NCBI RefSeq assembly: GCF_009827535.1
Contig: NZ_WTYN01000001.1
Location: 868,001-932,000 of the forward strand
Source of the DNA: Qipengyuania oceanensis
Lineage (GTDB): Bacteria; Pseudomonadota; Alphaproteobacteria; Sphingomonadales; Sphingomonadaceae
Length of the DNA: 64,000 bases
Direction: 5' to 3'
The position numbers and the translations under genes are program-made. The notes beneath the pieces were generated by a model. The model saw only the letters and a list, made by a program, of their open reading frames with translations, was not told the origin of the DNA and did not search any database. Below are positions 1-9,039 of the stretch, one piece after another. Position 1 is the first letter of the stretch. Every line of letters begins with the position of its first letter.

Positions 1-2
1 CC

Positions 3-251
3 AGCGGCGCTGAAGGAGACGATCTGACGCGGATCAAGGGGCTTGGCCCCAAGCTCGCAGCCATGCTGGGCACGCTCAACGTCACCCGTTTCGAGCAGAT
101 CGCCGCCTGGGACGATGCCGAAATCGACCGGATCGACAGCAAGCTCGGCAGGTTCCAAGGCCGCATCAGGCGCGACAACTGGACCGAGCAGGCGCGCCTC
201 CTGGCCGACGGCAAGGTCGACGAATTCGACAGCAAGTTCGGAAACAGCTGA
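3..251 (+). CDS. Helix-hairpin-helix protein, C-terminal part (5' end outside window)
   Basis: The reading frame is open from the first bases of the window, so this is the C-terminal 82 residues or so of a longer protein. The segment IKGLGPKLAAML is a classic helix-hairpin-helix motif as found in non-specific DNA-binding modules and in small proteins often annotated as flap-endonuclease-like. It is followed by FEQIAAW and a charged helical tail that ends in KFGNS. The upstream part and therefore the overall function cannot be seen. An internal ATG at 63 exists, but it would cut the motif, so it is not the start. Confidence 0.7.
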   Translation, partial: SGAEGDDLTRIKGLGPKLAAMLGTLNVTRFEQIAAWDDAEIDRIDSKLGRFQGRIRRDNWTEQARLLADGKVDEFDSKFGNS

Positions 252-321
252 CCCGCCGGAACCGATCGGCGTCCTCCGTGTTGAATTTTGCAGGGTCGTC
301 GCAGCTAGTGGAGGGTCGTTC

Positions 322-678
322 ATGACTCAGCCTACCGTCCTGGTCGCCGAAGACGACTTCATCATCGCCTGCGATCTGTGCGATACCGTCGAAGAAGCCG
401 GTTTCTGCGTCGAGGGTCCGCACAACGACGTCTCCTCGGCGATGCTGGCGTTCCAGAAGCACAAACCCGATCTCGCGATCCTCGACATCCACCTCGGTGA
501 CGATGTCGTCTATCCGCTTGCCGAGCGGCTGATGGCCGAGAACGTGCCGGTCATTTTCCATTCCGGGCTGGCCGATCCCAAGGACGTGCACGCGCGCTAT
601 CCGCAATCGAGCACCCTCTCCAAGCCCTGCCCGCCGAACGAGGTGATCGAGACCATGTCCCGCGCGCTCTGCGCCTGA
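322..678 (+). CDS. Single-domain response regulator
   Basis: A 118-residue CheY-like receiver domain with no output domain. The acidic pocket E10-D11-D12, the phosphoacceptor D55 (AILDIHLGDD) and the conserved lysine in LSKPCPP are all present. The switch residue lies in PVIFHSG, a Ser in place of the usual Thr. Stand-alone receivers of this type in alphaproteobacteria commonly relay signals from HWE/HisKA2 kinases, but no kinase is nearby, so the input is unknown. The start is the ATG at 322 after GGAGGGTCG; the frame is open further upstream, but that stretch overlaps the preceding gene and has no receiver homology. Confidence 0.85.
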   Translation: MTQPTVLVAEDDFIIACDLCDTVEEAGFCVEGPHNDVSSAMLAFQKHKPDLAILDIHLGDDVVYPLAERLMAENVPVIFHSGLADPKDVHARYPQSSTLSKPCPPNEVIETMSRALCA

Positions 679-762
679 TCGACCGGTCCCTCGTACTTCC
701 GCCACTGGCAAAACATCACCGGTTCACCTATCGCTGGCTTCTGAGAAACACAGGAGAGAGCG

Positions 763-2718
<1,956 letters not shown>

Positions 2719-2792
2719 ATTCGGCGCGAACCGGAACTTCGCCGGCAGCCTCCGGTTGGGAAGGTAACCCCTTTTCAATTCAGGAGAACAGC

Positions 2793-3191
2793 ATGTCGTT
2801 GCAGGAAATGGTTTCGCGCCACCCACAGGTCGAGAACGAGACCGAGGAACTCATCCTGGCCTCGCGCCACGCGATGCTGTGCTCGCTGTTCTGCACCTCG
2901 TGCGCCGATGCCTGTGTCGCCGAGATGACGGCCGATGGCATGGACATGAGCCAGTGCATCCGCAATTGCCTCGATTGCGCCGACATCTGCGCTGCGACCG
3001 CGCGGCTTGGCGTGCGGCGTACCGCGCAGAACATAGAGGTGCTGCGCGCACAGATCGAACTGTGCATCAAGGCTTGCGAGACCTGCGCAGCGGAATGCGA
3101 AGGTCACGACAACGAACATTGCGCCTGGTGCGCGAAGATGTGCCGCGAATGCGCGGACGATTGTCGCAAGGCGCTGCCGACGATTCACTGA
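2793..3191 (+). CDS. Four-helix-bundle copper-binding protein (Csp/DUF326 type)
   Basis: A 132-residue protein with 17 cysteines, many in CxxxC or CxxC spacing along predicted helices (for example LCSLFCTSCADAC, CIRNCLDCADIC, CIKACETCAAEC, CAWCAKMCRECADDC). This is the pattern of Csp-type copper-storage proteins, in which the Cys residues line the core of a four-helix bundle and bind many Cu(I) ions. No signal peptide is visible, so it resembles the cytosolic Csp3 class. CAGGAG lies 7 bp before the ATG. No copper pump or regulator is adjacent. The family assignment is firm; the amount of copper bound is inferred from the family. Confidence 0.88.
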   Translation: MSLQEMVSRHPQVENETEELILASRHAMLCSLFCTSCADACVAEMTADGMDMSQCIRNCLDCADICAATARLGVRRTAQNIEVLRAQIELCIKACETCAAECEGHDNEHCAWCAKMCRECADDCRKALPTIH

Positions 3192-3253
3192 TCGCAAACC
3201 GGTTTCATCCGGTACTGGACGCATGGCCCCGCCGGGACTAGCGTCCGGTCCCG

Positions 3254-3667
3254 ATGGGGAAACTGACGACGTTTCGCGAACTCACTCGCGAAGAGAAACT
3301 GGCCGCATTCGAGGCCGCATCCTTCCTGCTGCTTGCGCGGATTCTGGTGACGCTCGTTCCGTTGCGCTTCTGGCGGCGCAAATTCGGATCGGTCGACACC
3401 GAACAGGTCGGCGCGCGCTGTGCCAGTTCCGTCCGGCTCGTCCGTCAGGCGGTTCGCCGGGCAATGCGCAACGCACCGGTTGGCTTCATCTGTCTGCCAC
3501 AAGCTCTCGCAGCGCGCTGGATGCTCGCCCGGCGCGGCGTAGCCAGCAAGCTTTCGATCGGTGCCCGCCGCGAGGACGGCCGGATGGCTCTGCATGCCTG
3601 GCTCACCAGCGGCGAGGCCTGGGTGACCGGCGATTGCGACCCCCGGGAATACGCGCTCCTCGCCTGA
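3254..3667 (+). CDS. Orphan lasso-peptide B2-type cysteine protease (transglutaminase fold)
   Basis: A 137-residue protein of the lasso peptide B2 family (Transglut_core3). The likely catalytic Cys is in FICLPQALAARWMLARRG, the His is in ALHAWLTSGE, and the Asp follows in VTGDCD, which matches the family order Cys, HAW and GD. In lasso loci B2 removes the leader peptide before cyclisation. Here there is no precursor-like ORF, no B1 (RRE) and no asparagine-synthetase-like cyclase within reach, so it is an orphan. It lies 62 bp after the copper-binding gene and 86 bp before gcdH. It may process an unlinked RiPP or have another proteolytic role. Confidence 0.8.
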   Translation: MGKLTTFRELTREEKLAAFEAASFLLLARILVTLVPLRFWRRKFGSVDTEQVGARCASSVRLVRQAVRRAMRNAPVGFICLPQALAARWMLARRGVASKLSIGARREDGRMALHAWLTSGEAWVTGDCDPREYALLA

Positions 3668-3753
3668 CTTTCGCTGGCGAAGCGCTGCCCCCCTTGCCGC
3701 TGCCGCGCGCCTCTGCGAAAGGCTGTGTAGCAATCTGACACAGAGGATGACCG

Positions 3754-4938
3754 ATGGCCGGAATGGCGCCCTTCGCTTGGGACGATCCCTTCAATCTCGA
3801 CGACCAGCTGAGCGAGGAAGAGCGGATGATCCGCGATGCCGCTCATGGTTTCGCGCAGGACGAATTGCAGCCTCGCGTGATCGAGGCCTTCGCCAACGAG
3901 ACGGACGCCCCCGAACTCTTCCCGATGATGGGCCGCGCCGGATTGCTCGGCGCCACCATCCCCGAGGAGTACGGCGGCGCGGGCGCGAATTATGTGGCCT
4001 ACGGCCTGATCGCGCGCGAGATCGAGCGGGTCGACAGCGGCTATCGCTCGATGGCCTCGGTGCAGTCGAGCCTCGTGATGTTCCCGATCTACGAATACGG
4101 GAGCGAGGAGCAGCGCCGCAAGTACCTCCCCGGCCTTGCCTCGGGCGAGCTGATCGGCTGTTTCGGCCTGACCGAACCCGATGCCGGATCGGACCCGGGC
4201 GGAATGAAGACCTGGGCGAAGCAGGATGGCGACGGCTACAAGCTGTCCGGGTCCAAGACCTGGATTTCCAACGCACCCTTCGCCGACGTCTTCGTCGTCT
4301 GGGCCAAGAGCGAGGCGCATGGCGGCGCGATCCGCGGTTTCGTGCTGGAAAAGGGCATGGAGGGGCTGTCGGCCCCAAAGATCGAGGGCAAGATCTCGCT
4401 TCGTGCCAGCACCACCGGCATGATCGTGATGGACGAGGTGAAAGTCGGCGCAGACGCGCTGCTGCCCGAAGTCCAGGGCCTGAAGGGTCCGTTCGGCTGC
4501 CTCAACCGCGCGCGTTACGGCATCAGCTGGGGCGCGCTGGGCGCGGCCGAATTCTGCATGCATGCGGCGCGGCAGTACGGCCTCGACCGCGAGCAGTTCG
4601 GCGTGCCGCTTGCCAGCAAGCAGATCTACCAGCTCAAGCTCGCCGACATGATGACGGACATCGCCATGGGCCTGCAATCGAGCCTGCGCGTCGGACGCCT
4701 CATGGACGAAGGCAAGTTCGCACCGGAAATGATCTCGATCGTCAAGCGCAACAACGTGGGTAAGGCTCTCGATGTCGCCCGCAAGGCGCGCGACATGCAC
4801 GGCGGCAACGGAATCTCGGAAGAATACCAGGTCATCCGCCACATGGTGAACCTCGAAACAGTCAATACCTACGAAGGTACGCATGACGTCCATGCGCTGA
4901 TCCTGGGCCGCGCCATCACCGGTATTCCCGCGTTCTGA
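3754..4938 (+). CDS. gcdH: Glutaryl-CoA dehydrogenase
   Basis: A 394-residue FAD-dependent acyl-CoA dehydrogenase that oxidatively decarboxylates glutaryl-CoA to crotonyl-CoA in lysine and tryptophan breakdown. The diagnostic C-terminus [20 protein letters not shown] is almost the eukaryotic GCDH sequence and contains the catalytic base E374. The substrate and FAD motifs [15 protein letters not shown] (near residues 130-150) and GSKTWISNA are intact. It ends in TGATG, so its stop overlaps the start of maiA by one base. It therefore heads a tight operon with maiA and an FAH-family hydrolase, linking lysine/tryptophan and tyrosine-type ring-cleavage catabolism. Confidence 0.95.
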   Translation: MAGMAPFAWDDPFNLDDQLSEEERMIRDAAHGFAQDELQPRVIEAFANETDAPELFPMMGRAGLLGATIPEEYGGAGANYVAYGLIAREIERVDSGYRSMASVQSSLVMFPIYEYGSEEQRRKYLPGLASGELIGCFGLTEPDAGSDPGGMKTWAKQDGDGYKLSGSKTWISNAPFADVFVVWAKSEAHGGAIRGFVLEKGMEGLSAPKIEGKISLRASTTGMIVMDEVKVGADALLPEVQGLKGPFGCLNRARYGISWGALGAAEFCMHAARQYGLDREQFGVPLASKQIYQLKLADMMTDIAMGLQSSLRVGRLMDEGKFAPEMISIVKRNNVGKALDVARKARDMHGGNGISEEYQVIRHMVNLETVNTYEGTHDVHALILGRAITGIPAF

Positions 4939-5588
4939 TGCGGCTCCACGCCTATTACCGCAGTTCGACCAGCTACCGCCTGCGCTGCGCGCTGAACCTG
5001 AAGGGCCTCGACTACGAGGTCGTGCCGGTGAACCTGCTCAAGTCGGAGCAACGGGGCGAGGCTTTCCGCTCGCGCAATCCCTTTGCCGGGGTTCCCATGC
5101 TGGAAGCCGACGGGCACGACCGCGCGCAGTCAATGGCGATCATCGAGTGGCTCGACGAAGCCTACCCGGCGCGACCGTTGTTGCCGGCAGATATCGAACA
5201 GCGCTTCATCGCCCGCGAGCTCGGCTACGCGATCGCGACCGAGCTGCATGCGCCGCTCAACCTGCCGATCCTGCAATATCTCAAGAACGAGCTCGAACAG
5301 TCGCAGGAAGACATCGGCATCTGGTATCGCCACTGGCTCGCCAAGACACTCGAGCCGCTCGAACAGCGCCTCGAACAGCTCGGCACCGGCGATTTCCTGT
5401 GCGAAGCGCCCGGCTTCTTCGAAGCCGTGCTGATCCCGCAGATGTACAACGCGCGGCGCTTCGATTTCGACTTTTCCGCCATGCCGCACATGGAGCGGAT
5501 CGAGGCGGCCTGTCTCGCCCTGCCCGCTTTCCTGCGCGCCCATCCCGACAACCAGCCAGACACTCCCGAAGGAGAAAAGGTCTTATGA
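4938..5588 (+). CDS. maiA: Maleylacetoacetate isomerase (zeta-class GST)
   Basis: A 216-residue zeta-class glutathione transferase that isomerises maleylacetoacetate (or maleylpyruvate-type products) to the fumaryl form with glutathione as cofactor. The active-site motif SSTSYRLR at residues 9-16 corresponds to SSCSxRVR of the family, and NPFAGVPMLE plus QSMAIIEWLDE form the glutathione-binding thioredoxin domain. It starts within the stop codon of gcdH and overlaps the next gene by 4 bp (ATGA), so translational coupling is likely. With the FAH-family hydrolase downstream it gives the last two steps of the homogentisate pathway; homogentisate dioxygenase is not in the window. Confidence 0.93.
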   Translation: MRLHAYYRSSTSYRLRCALNLKGLDYEVVPVNLLKSEQRGEAFRSRNPFAGVPMLEADGHDRAQSMAIIEWLDEAYPARPLLPADIEQRFIARELGYAIATELHAPLNLPILQYLKNELEQSQEDIGIWYRHWLAKTLEPLEQRLEQLGTGDFLCEAPGFFEAVLIPQMYNARRFDFDFSAMPHMERIEAACLALPAFLRAHPDNQPDTPEGEKVL

Positions 5589-6595
5589 AACTCGCCTCGA
5601 TCAAGGACGGAACCCGCGACGGGAAACTGGTCGTCGTCTCGAAGGACCTGACGCGCTACTGCGCGGCCGATAATATCGCGCCCACCCTGCAGGCCGCGCT
5701 CGACGACTGGGACACCATCGCTCCGAAACTCGAACTGCTCGCCACCGACGTCGAGCACCAGGCCGTTCCGTGCGAGCGGTTCCACGAGCACGACGCGCTT
5801 TCGCCCTTGCCGCGCGCCTACCAGTGGGCCGACGGTTCGGCCTACATCAACCACGTCGAACTCGTTCGCAAGGCACGTGACGCCGAGGTGCCGGAGAGCT
5901 TCTATCACGACCCGCTGATGTATCAGGGTGGCAGCGACCGGTTCCTCGCCCCGCGCGATCCGATCCCGCTCGGCGACACCGCCTGGGGCTGCGACATGGA
6001 AGGCGAAGTCGCCGTCATCACCGACGACGTGCCGCAGGGCGTCTCGAAGGAACGGGCCGCCGATCACATCAAGCTGGTGATGCTGGTCAACGATGTGTCC
6101 CTGCGCGGATTGATCCCGGGCGAACTCGGCAAGGGCTTCGGTTTCTTCCAGTCCAAGCCCGCCAGCGCCTTTTCTCCCGTCGCGGTCACTCCCGACGAAC
6201 TCGGCGATGCGTGGAAAGACAGCGTCATCCATCTGCCCCTGATCGTAGACTACAATGGCGAGCCGTTCGGCCGTGCCGAAGCGGGCGAGGATGCAACGTT
6301 CAGCCTGGCGGAACTGGTCGCCCACGCCGCGAAAACCCGCGAGCTCGGGGCCGGCACGATCATCGGCTCGGGCACGGTCAGCAACAAGGGCGCGGACGGC
6401 GGCCCGGGCAAGCCGGTGAGCGAAGGCGGGCGCGGTTACAGCTGCATCGCCGAAATCCGCATGATCGAGACCATCTATGACGGCGAGGCCAGGACCCGCT
6501 TCATGGCGCCAGGCGACAAGGTTCGCATCGAGATGAAGGACAAGACAGGCCATTCGATCTTCGGCGCGATCGAGCAGGACGTGGTCGCCGCCTGA
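5585..6595 (+). CDS. Fumarylacetoacetate hydrolase family protein
   Basis: A 336-residue FAH-fold hydrolase, probably fumarylacetoacetase given its partner maiA; it would cleave fumarylacetoacetate to fumarate and acetoacetate. The metal-site region GCDMEGEVAVI lies near residues 136-146, and the downstream TIIGSGTVSNKG and GDKVRIEMKD segments are typical of the fold. It is shorter than the ~420-residue eukaryotic enzyme and matches the bacterial short form. The start is the ATG overlapping the maiA stop by 4 bp; longer upstream reading frame is just the alternative frame of maiA. Acylpyruvase activity is an alternative. Its stop is only 2 bp before a glycosyltransferase gene. Confidence 0.9.
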   Translation: MKLASIKDGTRDGKLVVVSKDLTRYCAADNIAPTLQAALDDWDTIAPKLELLATDVEHQAVPCERFHEHDALSPLPRAYQWADGSAYINHVELVRKARDAEVPESFYHDPLMYQGGSDRFLAPRDPIPLGDTAWGCDMEGEVAVITDDVPQGVSKERAADHIKLVMLVNDVSLRGLIPGELGKGFGFFQSKPASAFSPVAVTPDELGDAWKDSVIHLPLIVDYNGEPFGRAEAGEDATFSLAELVAHAAKTRELGAGTIIGSGTVSNKGADGGPGKPVSEGGRGYSCIAEIRMIETIYDGEARTRFMAPGDKVRIEMKDKTGHSIFGAIEQDVVAA

Positions 6596-6597
6596 CG

Positions 6598-7740
6598 ATG
6601 GGCCAGCCGCTCGCCGGCAAGCGGATCGGACTGGTTGCCGGCTGGGCGTCGCGCCGCAACGGGGGCGTGTTCGAAGCCATGGTCGGGCAGGCTGCCCTGA
6701 TCCGCGATCTCGGCGGCGAGCCCTCGATTTTCGCCGCGCGCGACGAGCATTCCGACGCGGACCGCGCACGGTTCGGTGAAGCGCAGGTCTTCTACGCCGA
6801 TCCCGTCGGGCCGGCCGCGCTCGCCTATGCTCCTGCCCTCTCCGATGCGATGGCCATGGCGAAACTCGACTGCCTGCACCTGCACGGCATCTGGCAGGGC
6901 AGCTCCCTGGTGGCGGCGCAATGGGCACGGGCCAACGAACGGCGGTACGTCATCAGTCCGCACGGCATGCTCGATCCCTGGATCACGGGCCGCAGCCGCA
7001 CCAGAAAAGCGCTGTTCCGCTGGACGGTCGAGCGCGCGAACTGGCGTTCTGCGCGCATCTTCCATGCGCTGACGCGGGACGAGGAAAATGACATACGGCG
7101 CTGGATCCCAGAGGCGCAGGTATCGGTCGTACCGAACCCTGCCCCCGCAACGTGTAAGTCGCGTACGTCCTTGCCACCGCCGCATGCCATCTATCTCGGC
7201 CGGATTCACGAGAAGAAGAACGTCGACGGCCTGCTGGATGCGTGGAACCTGCTGGCGGAGCGAGGCGAACTCGCCGCTGATGCACGCCTGACGATCGCCG
7301 GCTGGGGCGAGCCTGATGCCATCGATCGACTGGAGCGCAGGTTCGCATCGGGCGTACCGCAAGCGGACTTCGTCGGCCCGGTCCATGGCGAGGCGAAGAC
7401 ATCGCTGCTTCGCGATGCGCGCACACTCGTGTTGCCGTCCTTCAGCGAAGGACTGCCGATGGCTATCCTGGAAGCCTGGGCCGCGGGCACGCCCACCATC
7501 CAGAGCGAAGGCTGCCACCTGCCGGAGGGCATGGACGCTGGCGCGGCAATCGCAAGCTCGACGGAACCCGACAGCATCGCCTCGGCGTTGAGGCAGGTCT
7601 TGTCACTCGACGAGAGAGGCTGGCTGGCCATGTCACGCGCAGCGCAGGGCCTCGCTGCCGGAGCGTTCGGGCGCGAAACCATCGCCAGCCGCTGGGCGAA
7701 GGTCTACAGCGGCCTGATGGACGATCAGGCGCATGGCTGA
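6598..7740 (+). CDS. Glycosyltransferase family 4 protein
   Basis: A 380-residue GT-B fold glycosyltransferase. The C-terminal Glycos_transf_1 domain has AIYLGRIHEKKNVDGLLDAW at its start and the EX7E nucleotide-sugar motif E284/E292 in SEGLPMAILEAWAAGTPTI. The N-terminal acceptor domain contains LHLHGIWQGSS and ISPHGMLDPW, typical of enzymes in exopolysaccharide assembly. It starts 2 bp after the FAH-family gene and overlaps the acetyltransferase by 8 bp. With the acetyltransferase and the convergent Wza/Wzc-type operon it probably adds a sugar to an exported polysaccharide. The sugar specificity cannot be read from sequence. Confidence 0.9.
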   Translation: MGQPLAGKRIGLVAGWASRRNGGVFEAMVGQAALIRDLGGEPSIFAARDEHSDADRARFGEAQVFYADPVGPAALAYAPALSDAMAMAKLDCLHLHGIWQGSSLVAAQWARANERRYVISPHGMLDPWITGRSRTRKALFRWTVERANWRSARIFHALTRDEENDIRRWIPEAQVSVVPNPAPATCKSRTSLPPPHAIYLGRIHEKKNVDGLLDAWNLLAERGELAADARLTIAGWGEPDAIDRLERRFASGVPQADFVGPVHGEAKTSLLRDARTLVLPSFSEGLPMAILEAWAAGTPTIQSEGCHLPEGMDAGAAIASSTEPDSIASALRQVLSLDERGWLAMSRAAQGLAAGAFGRETIASRWAKVYSGLMDDQAHG

Positions 7741-8293
7741 CTGGGACAGATTCCGTCCCATGGGCGCAGGCGCCGCGTTCGGCTTAACGAACAAGATCGA
7801 GCGCACCTTCTGGCGCATCGCGTGGCTGTTGCTCGCCCGCTGGACGCCCGCGCCGCTGTTCTCCTGGCGCGCGCTGGTGCTGCGAGCCTTCGGCGCGAAG
7901 ATCGGCAAGGGGACCCGCATCTATCAGGATGTCCGCGTCTGGTTGCCGCGCCACCTTACGGTCGGTGACGAGACCATCGTCGGACCCGCCGTCGAGCTCT
8001 ACAACCAGGGCACGATCACTATCGGGCCGCGCTGCGTCGTCAGCCAGCGCGCGCATCTTTGCGCCAGCACCCATGATGCAAGCGATCCGGATTTTGCGCT
8101 GGTCGTGCGGCCCGTGGTCATTCGGCAGGCATGCTGGATCGCCGCCGAGGCTTTCGTCGGTCCCGGAGTGACGATGGGCGAAGGCGCGGTGCTGGCCGCG
8201 CGTGGAGCGTTGTTCGAGGATGCCGAGCCGATGACGATCTATCGCGGCAATCCCGCGACGGCCGTCAGGCAGCGGGTGTTGCGGACCGACTGA
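7733..8293 (+). CDS. WcaF-like hexapeptide-repeat acetyltransferase
   Basis: A 186-residue left-handed beta-helix acyltransferase. The imperfect hexapeptide repeats run from about residue 55 (KIGKGTRIYQDVRVWLP) to 165 (GVTMGEGAVLAARGAL) and end in YRGNPA, as in WcaF/maltose O-acetyltransferase relatives. The likely catalytic His is in CASTHDASDPDF. It would O-acetylate a sugar in the polysaccharide. It overlaps the upstream glycosyltransferase by 8 bp and converges with the minus-strand TPR gene with a 9-bp gap, across which a small hairpin (8290-8306) spans both stop codons. Confidence 0.88.
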   Translation: MADWDRFRPMGAGAAFGLTNKIERTFWRIAWLLLARWTPAPLFSWRALVLRAFGAKIGKGTRIYQDVRVWLPRHLTVGDETIVGPAVELYNQGTITIGPRCVVSQRAHLCASTHDASDPDFALVVRPVVIRQACWIAAEAFVGPGVTMGEGAVLAARGALFEDAEPMTIYRGNPATAVRQRVLRTD

Positions 8294-8302
8294 CCGGGAG
8301 TG

Positions 8303-9037
8303 TCAGACCGGACAATGTCGTTCCTGGACGGCGCGCGCGCGCCCGGTCATCTGCCGGCTTGCCAGGCCTTCGATCATCGGCTCCACGATTGTGCAACCCA
8401 GTGGTTGCTCTTCGAATCCGGGGTCGAGCAGCAAGTCTGCTCGTTGGGCGACCGCAGCGCTCAGGGCGAGAGCGTCCACTGCCAGAAGCTTTCTCGCGAA
8501 GTAAGGTCGGCGGCCCATTCGCTCGATGAGCAAACCGCGCGCTTCGCTGTCCGCCATCAATGCGCCGAGCAGTCGATCGGTCGCGGGGAAGGAAGGGTTA
8601 CCGCGCACGATCGCCTCGAACCGGTCTATCGCCGCGCGTGCTTCACCTTCCTGCAGCCTGGCATTGAGCCAGTAGGTCTGCACCACGGGATCGCGCCAGC
8701 CGAGCGTCCCGGCCAGGCCGAATGCCCGTTGCGTTCTCTCCGCATCACCGGACAGCAGCATGGCCGTGGCGAGAAGTCCGATCGCTTGCGCATCCGCGGG
8801 CGAAGCCGTCACCGCCCTTGCCGCCTCGGATCCGGCGCGACGCACATCGCCATCCGCGAATGCGAGGGTGGCGGAAATCTGTGCCGCCTCTGCCCGGAAA
8901 GGCGTGGGCACCAGCCGCGACCACGTCGGGTCCCTCTGCGTCATACGGTCGGCCGCGCTGGCGAATGCCACGAAGGCGAAACCCGATAGCACGACAGTCA
9001 GGACAGTGGGGCGAAGAAGGGACCGTGCCGTGCCCAT
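8303..9037 (-). CDS. TPR-like protein of the exopolysaccharide operon
   Basis: A 244-residue protein with an N-terminal membrane anchor or uncleaved signal (VLTVVLSGFAFVAFASAA) followed by alpha-helical, alanine-rich segments resembling degenerate tetratricopeptide repeats (AQAIGLLATAMLLSGDAERTQ, VVQTYWLNARLQEGEARAA). I recognise no enzyme motif. It is the last gene of the minus-strand operon, 2 bp after the tyrosine kinase gene, so it probably has a structural or assembly role in polysaccharide export from the periplasmic side. Similar unnamed proteins occur at the end of sphingomonad exopolysaccharide operons; the exact function is unknown. Confidence 0.7.
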   Translation of the reverse strand: MGTARSLLRPTVLTVVLSGFAFVAFASAADRMTQRDPTWSRLVPTPFRAEAAQISATLAFADGDVRRAGSEAARAVTASPADAQAIGLLATAMLLSGDAERTQRAFGLAGTLGWRDPVVQTYWLNARLQEGEARAAIDRFEAIVRGNPSFPATDRLLGALMADSEARGLLIERMGRRPYFARKLLAVDALALSAAVAQRADLLLDPGFEEQPLGCTIVEPMIEGLASRQMTGRARAVQERHCPV

Positions 9038-9039
9038 GG

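Noticed and set aside
3192-3753. A complete lasso peptide cluster around the B2 gene
   Set aside because: The flanking gaps are 62 and 86 bp and hold no precursor-like ORF; no cyclase or RRE protein is encoded nearby.
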